Of a stretch of 64,000 nt of DNA, positions 1-10,052 are shown in pieces. Position 1 is the stretch's first letter. Each line of letters opens with the position of its first letter. The notes beneath the pieces are model-generated. The model worked only from the letters and a program-made list of their open reading frames with translations. It was not told the origin of the DNA and did no database searches. Source of the DNA: Fratercula arctica (Eukaryota; Chordata; Aves; Charadriiformes; Alcidae); the NCBI GenBank assembly GCA_947846985.1, contig CANTUZ010000001.1, positions 114,221,757 to 114,285,756 on the forward strand. The letters are read 5' to 3'. Both the position numbers and the translations under genes were made by a program.

Positions 1-3000
1 GCCAACCTGCGTGGTCCCGCAGTGTTTGCCACCCTGGTGACACTGACACCTATGCAGTACAGAGAGTTAGCTCTGCTGCTGCGAACTCTGTACCAGACCA
101 TACAAGCATAACAGAGCTGGTGGGACATGAGTTGTCATGGATCCAGAACTAGTTCTGCTTCCTCAGTTCAGCAGTGCACCTTCTGTAACAAGCCTCACCC
201 TTATTTATGCACAGCTTCAAAAGGGTGCCATGGCTCTGTGGGATCAAGGCCAGAGCTTTGAAGTCTACAGGGCTTCATGGTGCTGCACGGACGTAGTGAC
301 TCGGGTCTTCACAGGCATGGGCATCCTTGCACCACCTTTTGTGTCACAGTGTCGAGATGTTTGCAATATCCAGGGAGAACAAAAGGAGGAATGAGTGACC
401 TCAGGAGATTTGTTTCTGACGGGGCAATCCAGAGGGCTCATCCCAAAGTGATCTCAGGTATGCTTTGTCACCTGCCCCCATGCCAGGTATGCCTCAGCAC
501 ACACTCATGTACTCCCAGCCTGGCAGTCATCGTCACGCGTCCCCATAGTGAGCACTGCCCAGCTCCGAGCCTTCTCCTCAAGTTTCCATCAACCGCCAGA
601 ACAGCTCCCGCTCTGTTGTCCCTTGTGGCCAGAACTCACATTTGGCAAGCAGAGGCCGGCAATCCTGCGGGAAGGCACGCTTAAGTCAAGGAGCTGAATA
701 TATATCTCCTCCCTCATCCAGCAATTATCTTGCTTCCTCTCCTCATTCTAGGTCCCCAGTCTGAGTGCCTCTGCCTCCTCGCACTCTGGATGTGGTCCCA
801 GCAGTGCTCAGCCCCGCGTGTCATCTGGGAGTGCACGCAGCCGCAACGTCAGGCACGATCCCTGATCCCAAACAGCACCAGCTGTCACCACCTTGACCCA
901 CTGGGGCCCGGTGGAACGGGGTTTTTCTAGTTCACGTGTTCTGGCCACACCCAAGCCTCAGAATCCCATCCGAGCTGTGCATTACTCATCAAGTCCCAGT
1001 CCTAACCACCGTCCCAGCAAGGAAAAGCCATGGTTACTGTGCTGCCTGCTTGGGGGCAAGCAGCGGGCAGAAGGAAGGAGTCACCCTCCTGTGGGTCAGG
1101 GAGGCTCCTGGCAGCCTCTCAGCAGGCTCCTGGGCAGAGGGCTCACCCCATCCACGTGTCACACAGGTACCCAGGGGAGCTCCTCAGAAGCACATGTGGA
1201 GGGGAGAGTGAGCCAGGGTGGGTGGTGTGGACATACCGAACCTCTGTGGGAGCATGCAGGGAGGGAAACCTCTCCCATCAAACAGCTGGCCTTGATATAG
1301 TACGGGTGACCTCGTCTGGCTCCCAGCGTACTCTAAACACGGGCGGGTTGATGTCAAAACTATGCTGCTTAGGGTGGAAGAGCCTGGTCCACTTCCAACG
1401 TATTTCCGCAGGAATCTCTTCACTGGCTCCAGAGAGGACTGCATTGGGGAGGGAAGGAGAAGAGACGGGATGCAGTGCTGTCATGGAGGAATCAACCTGC
1501 CCTCATCAAAGCCATATGGCCATTCTGGAGGCAGAGATAGCAAAGGAAGAAAATCCAAAAAGGGACAAATTGACACCTGGAGCTGTCTGGCTCCATAATT
1601 CTTTGCCTCTCCAGTATTCATTGTTTGCAAAACAGCGGCGATTAGTGCCCCCACCAATGTCAAGGCCTCCCTGTACAAGGCACTGAATAGGCGCAATGAG
1701 AAGCAGCTCCTGGCCTAAGCGGCTCAACTGAAGAAGAGAGCGAGGGCATGGGGGAGGGGGACAGGGGTGGGAACAGACTTGCTTACGGTGGCAGGGGCCA
1801 GGGGAAGAGGTGGGATCATGGACAGGGGTCTCCCCACCTCCCTTCTCTCCCTCTCCCCCCCAGCCCAGCGCCCTCGGCAATGAAACCACACTGACACTCC
1901 TCCACAGCTCTGTGCGGCTGCCGAGTTAATTAGTTAGGTCTGTGAATTAGTTAATTTCCAGGAGCGGTTCTTTCATTACAAACACCACACAGCAGGCATT
2001 TTACATCTACAGCTACAAGAGCAGCCTCTAAGCCCACAACCCTTTGTCAAGAGTAAAAATAGAAAACAGTCACAGTAGATGGGAAGAGAGTCAGGAATAA
2101 GGCGAGGGCAGGGAAGATGGGAGCTCTACAAGTTCTGTAGAAGAATGGAGGCTTCGAAAATCTCCACTTATTTCCAGAGCCCGAGTGTGTTGCACGCTTG
2201 TTTTGGCACATCAAGATGGCAAAGAAGATGGCTCAGGGCTACATGAAGCCATCTCTAACGGTTACTTGGATCCAAGCACCTTAGACTTATTTCTAAGTAA
2301 TTAGGGAACCCATCCCGCCCCAGAAGTCGCATCTTTCCTTGTGGACTTAAGCTGAACAGGCCTCTTGCCATTTCCATCCCACTGGGGTCCAAAGATCCAG
2401 CAACGTGGGGTCTCTAACGGGGCCTGGGGTCCCAGCGGTGAGGGACAGGCCAGGCAGAGGAAGGCAGCAGGTGGAGAGCCCCTATGGAGGAGGGGGGGGG
2501 AATGCTGGGGCAAATACATCCTTGGGGGGGATGAGAGGCTGCAAGAGAGACACTCAGAGAAGGGGGCAGCTCCACCTGTAAGCCCAGCTGTGCTGGGCCA
2601 AGTCAAAGCTCAGGGCACCCTGGTCACCTGCCTCCAACTGCTGAGAGCAGGAGATGCCGGAGGAGAACCCTGGCTGTCCGTCTGCAATCGGCGGCAGCAG
2701 CGGGTGCAGAGCCCGGTCACGCAGGACACCGGGTGAACATGAGCGGGGCTGAAGTGCTGCGAAAGACAGGGCTGCTGTGCAGTCGTGGGGTACAACAGGC
2801 ATGGAGTGACTGCAAGGTTGGGACAGAGAGGGATTTCCGTGGTGGGCAGCTGGGGAGGGATGGCTAAGGCACAGGCCAGTGTTGGGTGGCTGGGAAGAGG
2901 GAGACGGAGAAGATGTTTTTGGAAATAATGGAAGGGGAAGATGGGGAATGGAGAAAAGGGAGATCGATAGGTCTCTAGAAGATAACGTGGTAGGGAAGGA

Positions 3001-4266
3001 AGAGACTTTGGTGAAAGGTGGTGGTGGAAGAACAAAGCAGAATAAAAGAGAGGCGGCATAAGAAAGAGAGCATGAACAGAGTCAAGCTGAAATGAGAGAC
3101 TGATATAACGGCAGGGAGAGCACCCCTCAGACAGCCTTCAGAAAGGAAGTGACAAAGAGCAAAAAATGCAAAAATCCCCATAAAACACAAGGGGAAAAAG
3201 TGGATATTGTTTTATCATCGAGCGTAAGGTGATGCTGGTGTGCAGGAACCCAGTGACTGAAAACCACAGGCAGAATGACAAAATTCCCCAACACGTACTT
3301 GCACACCACAGACACAAATAACCAGGGGGTGCAAGGACTGCATGTTAAATCCGGGTGATCCCCAGAAACATGGCCCACCGTCTTTCCTCCTTGTTTTTGT
3401 GCTGGGCCTGCAGCTGAGGCACGGACCCACCCCAGGCATGAAACCCTGTGTCAGTGCCCCCCTGGCCCTGCATCCTGCTGGGGGGGATGCCGCTGCCCTG
3501 CGGCTGTGGATGCTGGATGTGGAAGCGCAAGTGTCCTGCCTGTGAGGAGCCAGGACGCTGAAGGTGTTGGACTGCTTTGAACAGCGAGGATCTTCGTCTC
3601 CTCGCCGTGGGTGCTCTGCCTTTTGCCTCTGCTGAAGGCTTAAACCAGCCGCAGGGAGATGACACGAACACCACTCAGGGTCTGCCTGGGCTCCCCAGGA
3701 TAAGGGGAGCCTCAACACATAAAGAGAGGAATCCAAGCACTACACACGTCTATGGTCCCTGCCCCAATGCTCCTGAGAAGGGATACTAAGATCCGTTTCC
3801 CCCTATAACTTCCATTTTAGCATTGCTAGCTGCTTGGGCTGGAAAACGTGACTCGGGAGGAGCCTGTGGACATCTCGCTGAGCAGAGAGGAGAGCAGTCA
3901 ACATCAGAGAGCAGAAATCACATCCCTTGTCATACTGACACCACCCAGGCAGACCAGCCTGCTGCTGCTCTGGAGGAGGGCTTGGGCAGGGGAGGGTTTG
4001 TATGCTCTGCCACATGCAGTGGGTTCCCTCACTGAGGGGATCAAACACATCATTTACAGCTGCGATTATCAAAGCCAATCTTTCGGTTTCATTGGCCAAA
4101 CTGAGGAAATCTCCCAAGTGCTTGTACTGCTAAAATAAGATCTTGTTCACTGGAGATTATGCAGAGCCATTTCTTTCCAGGCATATTTTGTTAGCAAGGG
4201 ATTAACTAGGAATGTTGACATTTAAGTTGTTGTCACTGCGTATTTGAGGCTGAGTGTACATTAATT

Positions 4267-4398
4267 ACAGGGCAGTGCAGCTCCCAGCCTCAAAGCTCCT
4301 TTTTTTTTTACCAGGAGGAGGGACCCAGGGCTGTGCATCCCCCAGCCTCAAAGCTCCTTTTTTTTACCAGGAGGAGGGACACAGGGCTGTGCATCCCC
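4267..4398. repeat. Tandem duplication, unit about 58 bp
   Basis: Two near-identical copies (from 4285 and from 4343) each contain a pyrimidine run followed by ACCAGGAGGAGGGAC and AGGGCTGTGCATCC. The second copy is 2 nt shorter in its T run. A partial third copy (AGGGCAGTGCAGCTCC) precedes them, giving about 2.3 units. No gene is attached to it. Confidence 0.85.
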
Positions 4399-4904
4399 CG
4401 TGAGGGAGGGGAGTCGGACCAGGGGGGTGTTCCGGAGGGATTTCAAGGGGGCAGATCAGGGGGAAAGAGGAGAGAGTCCTGTGCTACAGAGGCAGCCTTA
4501 GCTAACACCGTACTAAGGTGAACGGGGCAGTGTACACCGATCACAGCTACTGTTGTTTCAGGTACCCTGCAGACATAGGCAGGCATCATCTTCTCATATT
4601 TAAGGAACTGAGCAATTACTAGAGGTTCTTTCATTGCAGAACCATATCTATCTCCAAAAGAAAAGGGGAAAACAGTAAAAAAAAAAGAAAGGATGAAAAG
4701 AAAGGATGATGCCACTCGATACGTCCTCTTGTTGCTGAGATGGCAGGTGACATTCAGGGGGGTGCTCTCCTTTCCTCCTAAAAGGTCCTCCCGCCAGTAT
4801 CCGGCGTGGGTATCTCACATGACTCTGAACTAAACCAGCTCAAAATATCAGCACAACCATCCATCAAATCTCATTCACGCTGGATTTCAAATCTCATTAC
4901 GGTC

Positions 4905-4966
4905 AAAAAAAACAAACAAACAAACAAACAAACAAAAAAAACCCCAAACAACAACAACAAAAAAAA
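4905..4966. repeat. (AAAC)n / (ACA)n simple repeat
   Basis: A-rich microsatellite: about seven AAAC units, an A run, then ACA units and another A run. Confidence 0.9.
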
Positions 4967-5304
4967 GGGCACAGGCAGAAATTCACAGTTTTGTTATTGT
5001 ATCCTAGCATTTCCAGCACGAATGCATTCAAAACACCGCAAGAGAAATGGTGCCTCGGCGCGGGGACATATGGCAGCAAGAGAAAAAGCTGCTCGGGTGC
5101 AATTGTTCAGCTCCATTTCGCGGCGAGAGCGGCGCAGAGGGAGGGCTGCGTGGCGGGGAGAGAAACACAGAAACACGCCAGGCTACACAGGGCTGACGGA
5201 GGGAGCGGGGAGGAAATGGAGAGGCGGGCGGGGACGGCAGCCGGGCACCACCGAACGGCAGCTCCAGGGGAGAGGCAGACGACGCCCCCCAAAATACACC
5301 CCAC

Positions 5305-5445
5305 CCCCCCAAAGAAGAAAGGGGAAAAATGGGAAGGGGAAAAAAAAAATAAAGAAAAAAAAAAGAGGGGAAAAAGGGGAGAAATGGGAAAAAAAGGGGA
5401 GGAAAAAAGCGGGGTGTGCGGGGTGTGAAGGGGGAAGCCCGGTGC
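5305..5445. repeat. Polypurine tract inside the CpG island
   Basis: About 140 nt of almost pure A/G on the plus strand, alternating A runs with GGGG and GGGGA blocks. Such homopurine mirror-like tracts can form triplex DNA and, with the G blocks, quadruplexes. Confidence 0.8.
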
Positions 5446-5684
5446 CTGCATCCTCCCCGGGCCCGGCCGCCCCGGCCCCGCCGCCGTGATGGAGGCGGGA
5501 CGCTGCCGGCCCCCCGCCGGCCCCGCGCGGAGGGAGAGGGCGCCCCCTACCGGCCCGGGGAGCACCCACCGACCCCCCCACCCCCGCCCCCCCCGCAACC
5601 CCCGGCAGCCGGGGAGCCGTGGTGAGGGGCTCCGCTGCTTTCTGCCCTCTCGCCCCACGGCTCGTCCTGCCGCTGTTGTGTCGT

Positions 5685-5708
5685 CCCCCCCCCCCCCCCC
5701 CCCCCCCC
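5685..5708. repeat. Homopolymer run of 24 C
   Basis: An uninterrupted C24 run at the right side of the CpG island. Its length is likely unstable and may be inexact in the assembly. The complementary G run could form a quadruplex. Confidence 0.85.
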
Positions 5709-5852
5709 GCCGGCGTCTTATGGCTTCTGCCGGCCGAGGGCTGGCATCTCCTCTCCTGCGGCACCTGCCACCGGGCGACCACCGCCTGCTGCTCTTTCGG
5801 AACACCGTGGCTGCAGAGTGGTGCCCAAATCTTAGAAGTATGAGGAGCCCTG

Positions 5853-5912
5853 GTTACCCAGTAAGGGGAACTGGATGGGTACCGGAGTCCCCGTTACCCA
5901 GTAAGGGGAACT
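5853..5912. repeat. 20-bp direct repeat, 40 bp apart
   Basis: GTTACCCAGTAAGGGGAACT occurs exactly at 5853-5872 and again at 5893-5912. The function is unknown. Confidence 0.9.
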
Positions 5913-5929
5913 TTTTGGATAGGTAAGAC

Positions 5930-8900
5930 CCTCCTCAAGGGCAGTGAAATGGAAAAACAGATTTGGAGAGAGTGAATGTATCCCTGTTACTATGCAGGCA
6001 ATGTAGCACCACCACCAGACAGTAAGGAAGAGGTTGCCCGAGGAAGACGGACACAAGCTTGCAGCCACAAGCTCGCAGCCCGCCGCAGTGGCAGACCTCA
6101 GCCTGCCCCATACCTTTGCTCCCAGCACATCGTAACACAAGGATGATCCATGGGGTCATCCTGTGGGATAAGGGCCATGAAGCTCCAGCAAAGGGACTTG
6201 GGCACTGTGATGAGAAAGGCCACCAGAAGTGGATAGGTCTTATTCCTACCACGGTGGAGAGGGGCATCTTGATTACAGGGATAACATAAGGTGGCCAAGG
6301 TGTCTTGAATCATTAACCAAGCTTTGTGCATATATACATCTTTTTTTCTTCCCTCTGTAAGGGACTCCCTCACTCCTACTCCTCCTCCTCCTCAGTTGCC
6401 CTCAGCCAGGTGTTGGTAGCCCTTGTACTGAGCGCCGGGCACAGCAGCAGCAGGAGCAGAACAGGGTGGGTAACTGCCTCCCCAGGCCCTCCCGCCCGGG
6501 TGCCAAGTGAAGGCGGCAACTGCCTGTTTGCAGTGGGAGGGTGTAAGTTAGCCTTTGGGGAGAGCCGCCCCGCTAATTTCCCTGCAGCTCGGGGTTCTGG
6601 GAGACCTCCAGCTGAGGAAAACAACCAGGAAGGCGAGTATCTGCCATTTCCTAGGGGGAAAGGATTCAGAGGAGAACTGTCTGAGTCTATTAACTGATGC
6701 TGGTTCCCGTGGAGAGATGGTGGCACACCGGTTTACTTCAAATAGTCTGTTTCCATCTCTAATACCACCTTCAAGCATTCAAACCCAGCCATGTAAAACT
6801 CCCTTCCTGCTGCCTTCTACAGCGTGTCTCTCACTGGTGCTTTTCTTTTCATAACGGGGGACCCAAAGCGGGGTTTGCAGTCAAAGAAAAGAACCGTGTC
6901 CATTTGCATGGTTGCATAATCACGTTATACAGGGATCTTTCAGATGCTGGAGAGCCGAGAGAGAGAGAGAGAGAGAGAGAGAAAAGTGGGACGTCACAAG
7001 CGGGAGCGAAAAGCCAGATCTCTGGATGAGATCAAGAAATAGATGCAAAGTCAGTCAGATGCAGAAATGTCTGGATAGCTCTTCCAAACAGCGAGAGTCG
7101 CACAGGCTTAGCTTGGAACATAAACAAAGCAAGATGTTTCTGGGGGTTGGGCTAGGTTTTGTATAAACTCTGTTTCCTCTTCCATCATTGAAACCGGATG
7201 AGAAGAACAGCCTGTAGCCAGGATCCTTTGCCTCTCTGCCGAGGGCTTCCACAGGGCTCAATTCCCAGGGTGGTCAGGCCAGGACCTTTCACCAGCATCA
7301 TATTCACTGCAGAGGGAAAGAAAAATCGCTCATGTCCGTGCTGCTGAATGAGAAGCTGAAGCTGAGCGTGGCTGAGGAGGAGCAGTATTACGCATTCCAG
7401 AATACATGTTTTCCTCTTAATAAGCGGTAATTCACCAGCACTGGCAATTTTCCCTTTCGCATTCCCCGGTGACCGCCGGTTAGCCCAAGCCTCAGCCTGG
7501 GGTCACCAGAACTGCAGCCCTCTGAGACGGAAAGCATCACTCGAAACATAAAAGCTGTTAAACCAAAATGGCAAATTTTCACAGAAATGAAACATTCTCT
7601 GGAACAAGGGAAACCAAAACACCAGGCAAGTGTAGCATGCCCTTTCTAAGGATGAGAAATTCATTTTGAAACCTAGCATCACCCATCTACTTTCCCGTTA
7701 TCCTAAAATTCCTGCCTCCCCTCCCTTACCCCATTATTTGTTCTGATGTCAGTAGCAGGGTGGTAAGAACGTCCCCACAAATAGCTTGTGGTACACTTTG
7801 CAACTCAAGTACTTCTGCAAAATTTTTAAAATCTAGGACATTTACCCTTCCAAACCATTTGAAATGTTTAACCATCTGAAGGGTTTCTCAGCTGCTTCCT
7901 CAAGTGTGAAGTCAAACATCGCCTATCCTGTGCAAAAAGGGAGAGTGGGAGGACATGTTTTTTACATGTTGTACCTCCTTGCCTCCTTTACACAGTCTGA
8001 TTTCTTGCTCGTGGAGTAGGCAACGAATACAGTGTTTAAAGGAGATCTATCCTCAGCCAGAGAAGGACAAGGGAGCAACAAGTGCCCAATCTAAATTAAC
8101 CGTCTCACCCCAAGGTGCAAAGCTGTCATCACCAGCCTCGAGCCTGTCAGGCGGAATAAAAGGCTAACGTGAGAGGCACAGGAGAGCCTTCCCTCCCCAA
8201 GCGACCTGCAGCATATGGCAGCGGGAGCCTGCAGGGTTTCCAGGGGCACGGAGCACGACTGCTAGGGGCTGCCTTCCCTTTGACGCTTGGTCCTTCTTGT
8301 AGCATTCGGGAGGTGTGAGGAGGCAACAGGCAAAATGCAAACCTGGCCCGCTGTGCTCACATTAAATTCCTCGACATGTGGTGTTCTGTGCGAGTGGGAT
8401 AGCTGTCAGACGTTGCCTCTTGAGGACACGTTCCTCAGCGGGCTGGGGCTGCTCAGAAAATCCTGGATTCCTCCCCCAGGCCAGGCATCTCCTGGTTATC
8501 CATCTCTGCGCCCTTGTGCCAGGTTCTGCCCGCTGCAACTGCACCGTGAAAAATGGGGCACTTCTCCACACCTCTGCGCTCCACGCGGACACAGCTTAGC
8601 TACATGCATCTCCTTTCACACCACAGTTGCTGACTCCCAAGAGAAGCATCTAAACCTCCCAGGGACCGTGAACAGCCCTGAGAATGAGACAGAAAAGTAA
8701 GCTGAGAGGGGTGTGGCCAGAGTGCACACTGCCGTGGAGGGGAGAGATACCCGAGTTACTGCAAATGAACTTGCTCAGGCTCTGGAAGCAGCCTTGGAGC
8801 TCTGGAAGCAGACTAGGAGGTACATACAGATGCCACTTGCAGCTGCAAGCCACTTGACACAGAACATGATGCAGTTGGCACTAAAAAGGATGGGCAACTG

Positions 8901-8965
8901 TCTTACAGATTTTGCAGGAAGTAATGTATTGGAAAGCCATTGCTTGAGATGTGAGGGGCCAAGTT
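5930..8965. other. Non-coding stretch, no gene recognised
   Basis: No coding exon is supported. Apart from the (GA)n microsatellite at 6957, I see only unique sequence with short chance reading frames on both strands. Confidence 0.5.
6957..6982. repeat. (GA)13 microsatellite
   Basis: Thirteen uninterrupted GA units. Confidence 0.95.
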
Positions 8966-10052
8966 ATCATGGAATCACGGAATTTTTCAGAGTTGGAAGG
9001 GACCTCTAGAGATCATCTAGTCCAACTCCCCTGCTAAAGCAGGATTGCCTCGAGCACATTACTCAGGATTGCATCCAGGTGGGTCTTGAAAGTCTCCAGA
9101 GAAGGGGACTCCACAACCTCCCTGGGCCGCTTGTTCCAGTGCTCTGTCACCCTCACCGTAAAGGAGTTTTTTCTCATATTTGATCGGAACTTCCTGTGTT
9201 CCAGCTTGTGCCCGTTACCCCTCGTCCTGTCACTGGGAACCACTGAAAAGAGTCTGGCTCCATCCTCCTTAAACCCACCCTTTAGATCCTTGTAAACATT
9301 AATAAGGTCTCCCCTCAGCCTTCTCTTCTCCAGGCTAAAGAGTCCGAGCTCTCTCAGCCTTTCCTCATAAGGGAGATGCTCCAATCCCTCAATCATCTTT
9401 GTTGCCCTACGCTGGACTCTCTCCAGCAGTTCCCTGTCTCTCTTGAACTGGGCAGCCCAGAACTGTACACAGTATTCCCGTTGTGGCCTCACCAGTGCAG
9501 AGTAGAGGGGGAGAATGACCTCCCTTGACCTGCTGGCCACACTCTTCCCTATGTAGCCCAGAATTCTGTTGGTCTTTTTGGCAACAAGGGCACATTACTG
9601 GCTCATGGATAATTTACTGTCTACCAAGACCCCCAGATCCTTTTCTTCAGAGCTGCCTTCCAGCAGGTCCACCCCTAACCTATACTGGTGCCTGACATTC
9701 TTCCTCCCCAGGTGCAGGACCCTACACTTGTGCTTGTTGAACCTCTTCTTCTCTGCCCAGCTCTCCAGCCTGTCTAGGTCATGCTGAATGTCAGCATGGC
9801 CCTCTGGGGTGTCAGCCACCCCACCCAGTTTGGTACCATCAGCAAACTTGCTGAGCATACACTCTGTCCCCTCATCCAGGTTGTTGATGAATACGTTAAA
9901 CAATACTGGTCCAAGTATTGACCCCTGGGGGACACCACTGGTTACAGGCCTCCAACTCGACCCTGCTCCATTAATCACAACCCTCTGAGTCCTGTCACAC
10001 AGCCAGCTCTCAATCCACCTCACTGTCCCCTCGTCTAGTCCACACTTCAACT
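8966..10052 (-). mobile_element. CR1 LINE, 5'-truncated, reverse-transcriptase end
   Basis: The minus strand encodes the C-terminal half of the CR1 ORF2 reverse transcriptase: [13 protein letters not shown], then [10 protein letters not shown] (the YxDD-like region) and, downstream, [14 protein letters not shown] and [12 protein letters not shown]. The 3' end is the typical CR1 tail, seen on the plus strand as GGAATCACGGAA followed by GTTGGAAGGGACCTCTAGAG. Two open segments (10050-9595 and 9540-9034) are in the same frame and are parted by one TAA, in the context AGC CAG TAA TGT, where CR1 normally has a sense codon. The copy lacks the 5' UTR, ORF1 and the endonuclease, so it is a dead 5'-truncated insertion. 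Its high coding integrity suggests a fairly young copy. Confidence 0.95.

Larger units (their letters stand above)
1..5040. other. Non-coding stretch, no gene recognised
   Basis: I find no exon that I can assign. Open frames here are short, overlap on both strands and lack splice signals that join them into a known protein. The stretch contains G-rich runs near 2491-2530, an imperfect tandem repeat at 4267-4398 and an A-rich simple repeat at 4905-4966. It could be intergenic, or intron or downstream sequence of a gene that starts at the CpG island just to the right and reads leftward. Confidence 0.5.
5040..5780. promoter_or_regulatory. Orphan CpG island, candidate promoter
   Basis: Dense CpG sequence rises sharply out of AT-rich flanks: CGGCGAGAGCGGCGC near 5120, then very GC-rich sequence at 5450-5530. 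The island is interrupted by a polypurine tract (5305-5445) and a C24 run (5685-5708). CpG islands of this kind normally mark vertebrate promoters, but I could not identify the transcript or its direction. The long open frames crossing it on both strands are low-complexity Gly/Pro/Arg or Lys reading and do not look like protein. Candidates by synteny would be a gene next to POGLUT1 such as ARHGAP31 or TMEM39A, but no exon of either was recognised. Confidence 0.5.

Noticed and set aside
4806..5489. 227-aa plus-strand open frame ending in Lys-rich sequence
   Set aside because: It is the translation of an A-rich simple repeat and a polypurine tract, so the composition is dictated by DNA repeats and not by a protein.
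5107..5805. 232-aa minus-strand open frame over the CpG island
   Set aside because: Low-complexity Gly/Arg/Pro followed by Phe/Pro/Ser runs, produced by GC-rich and polypyrimidine DNA. No splice or domain support, and frames are open on both strands.
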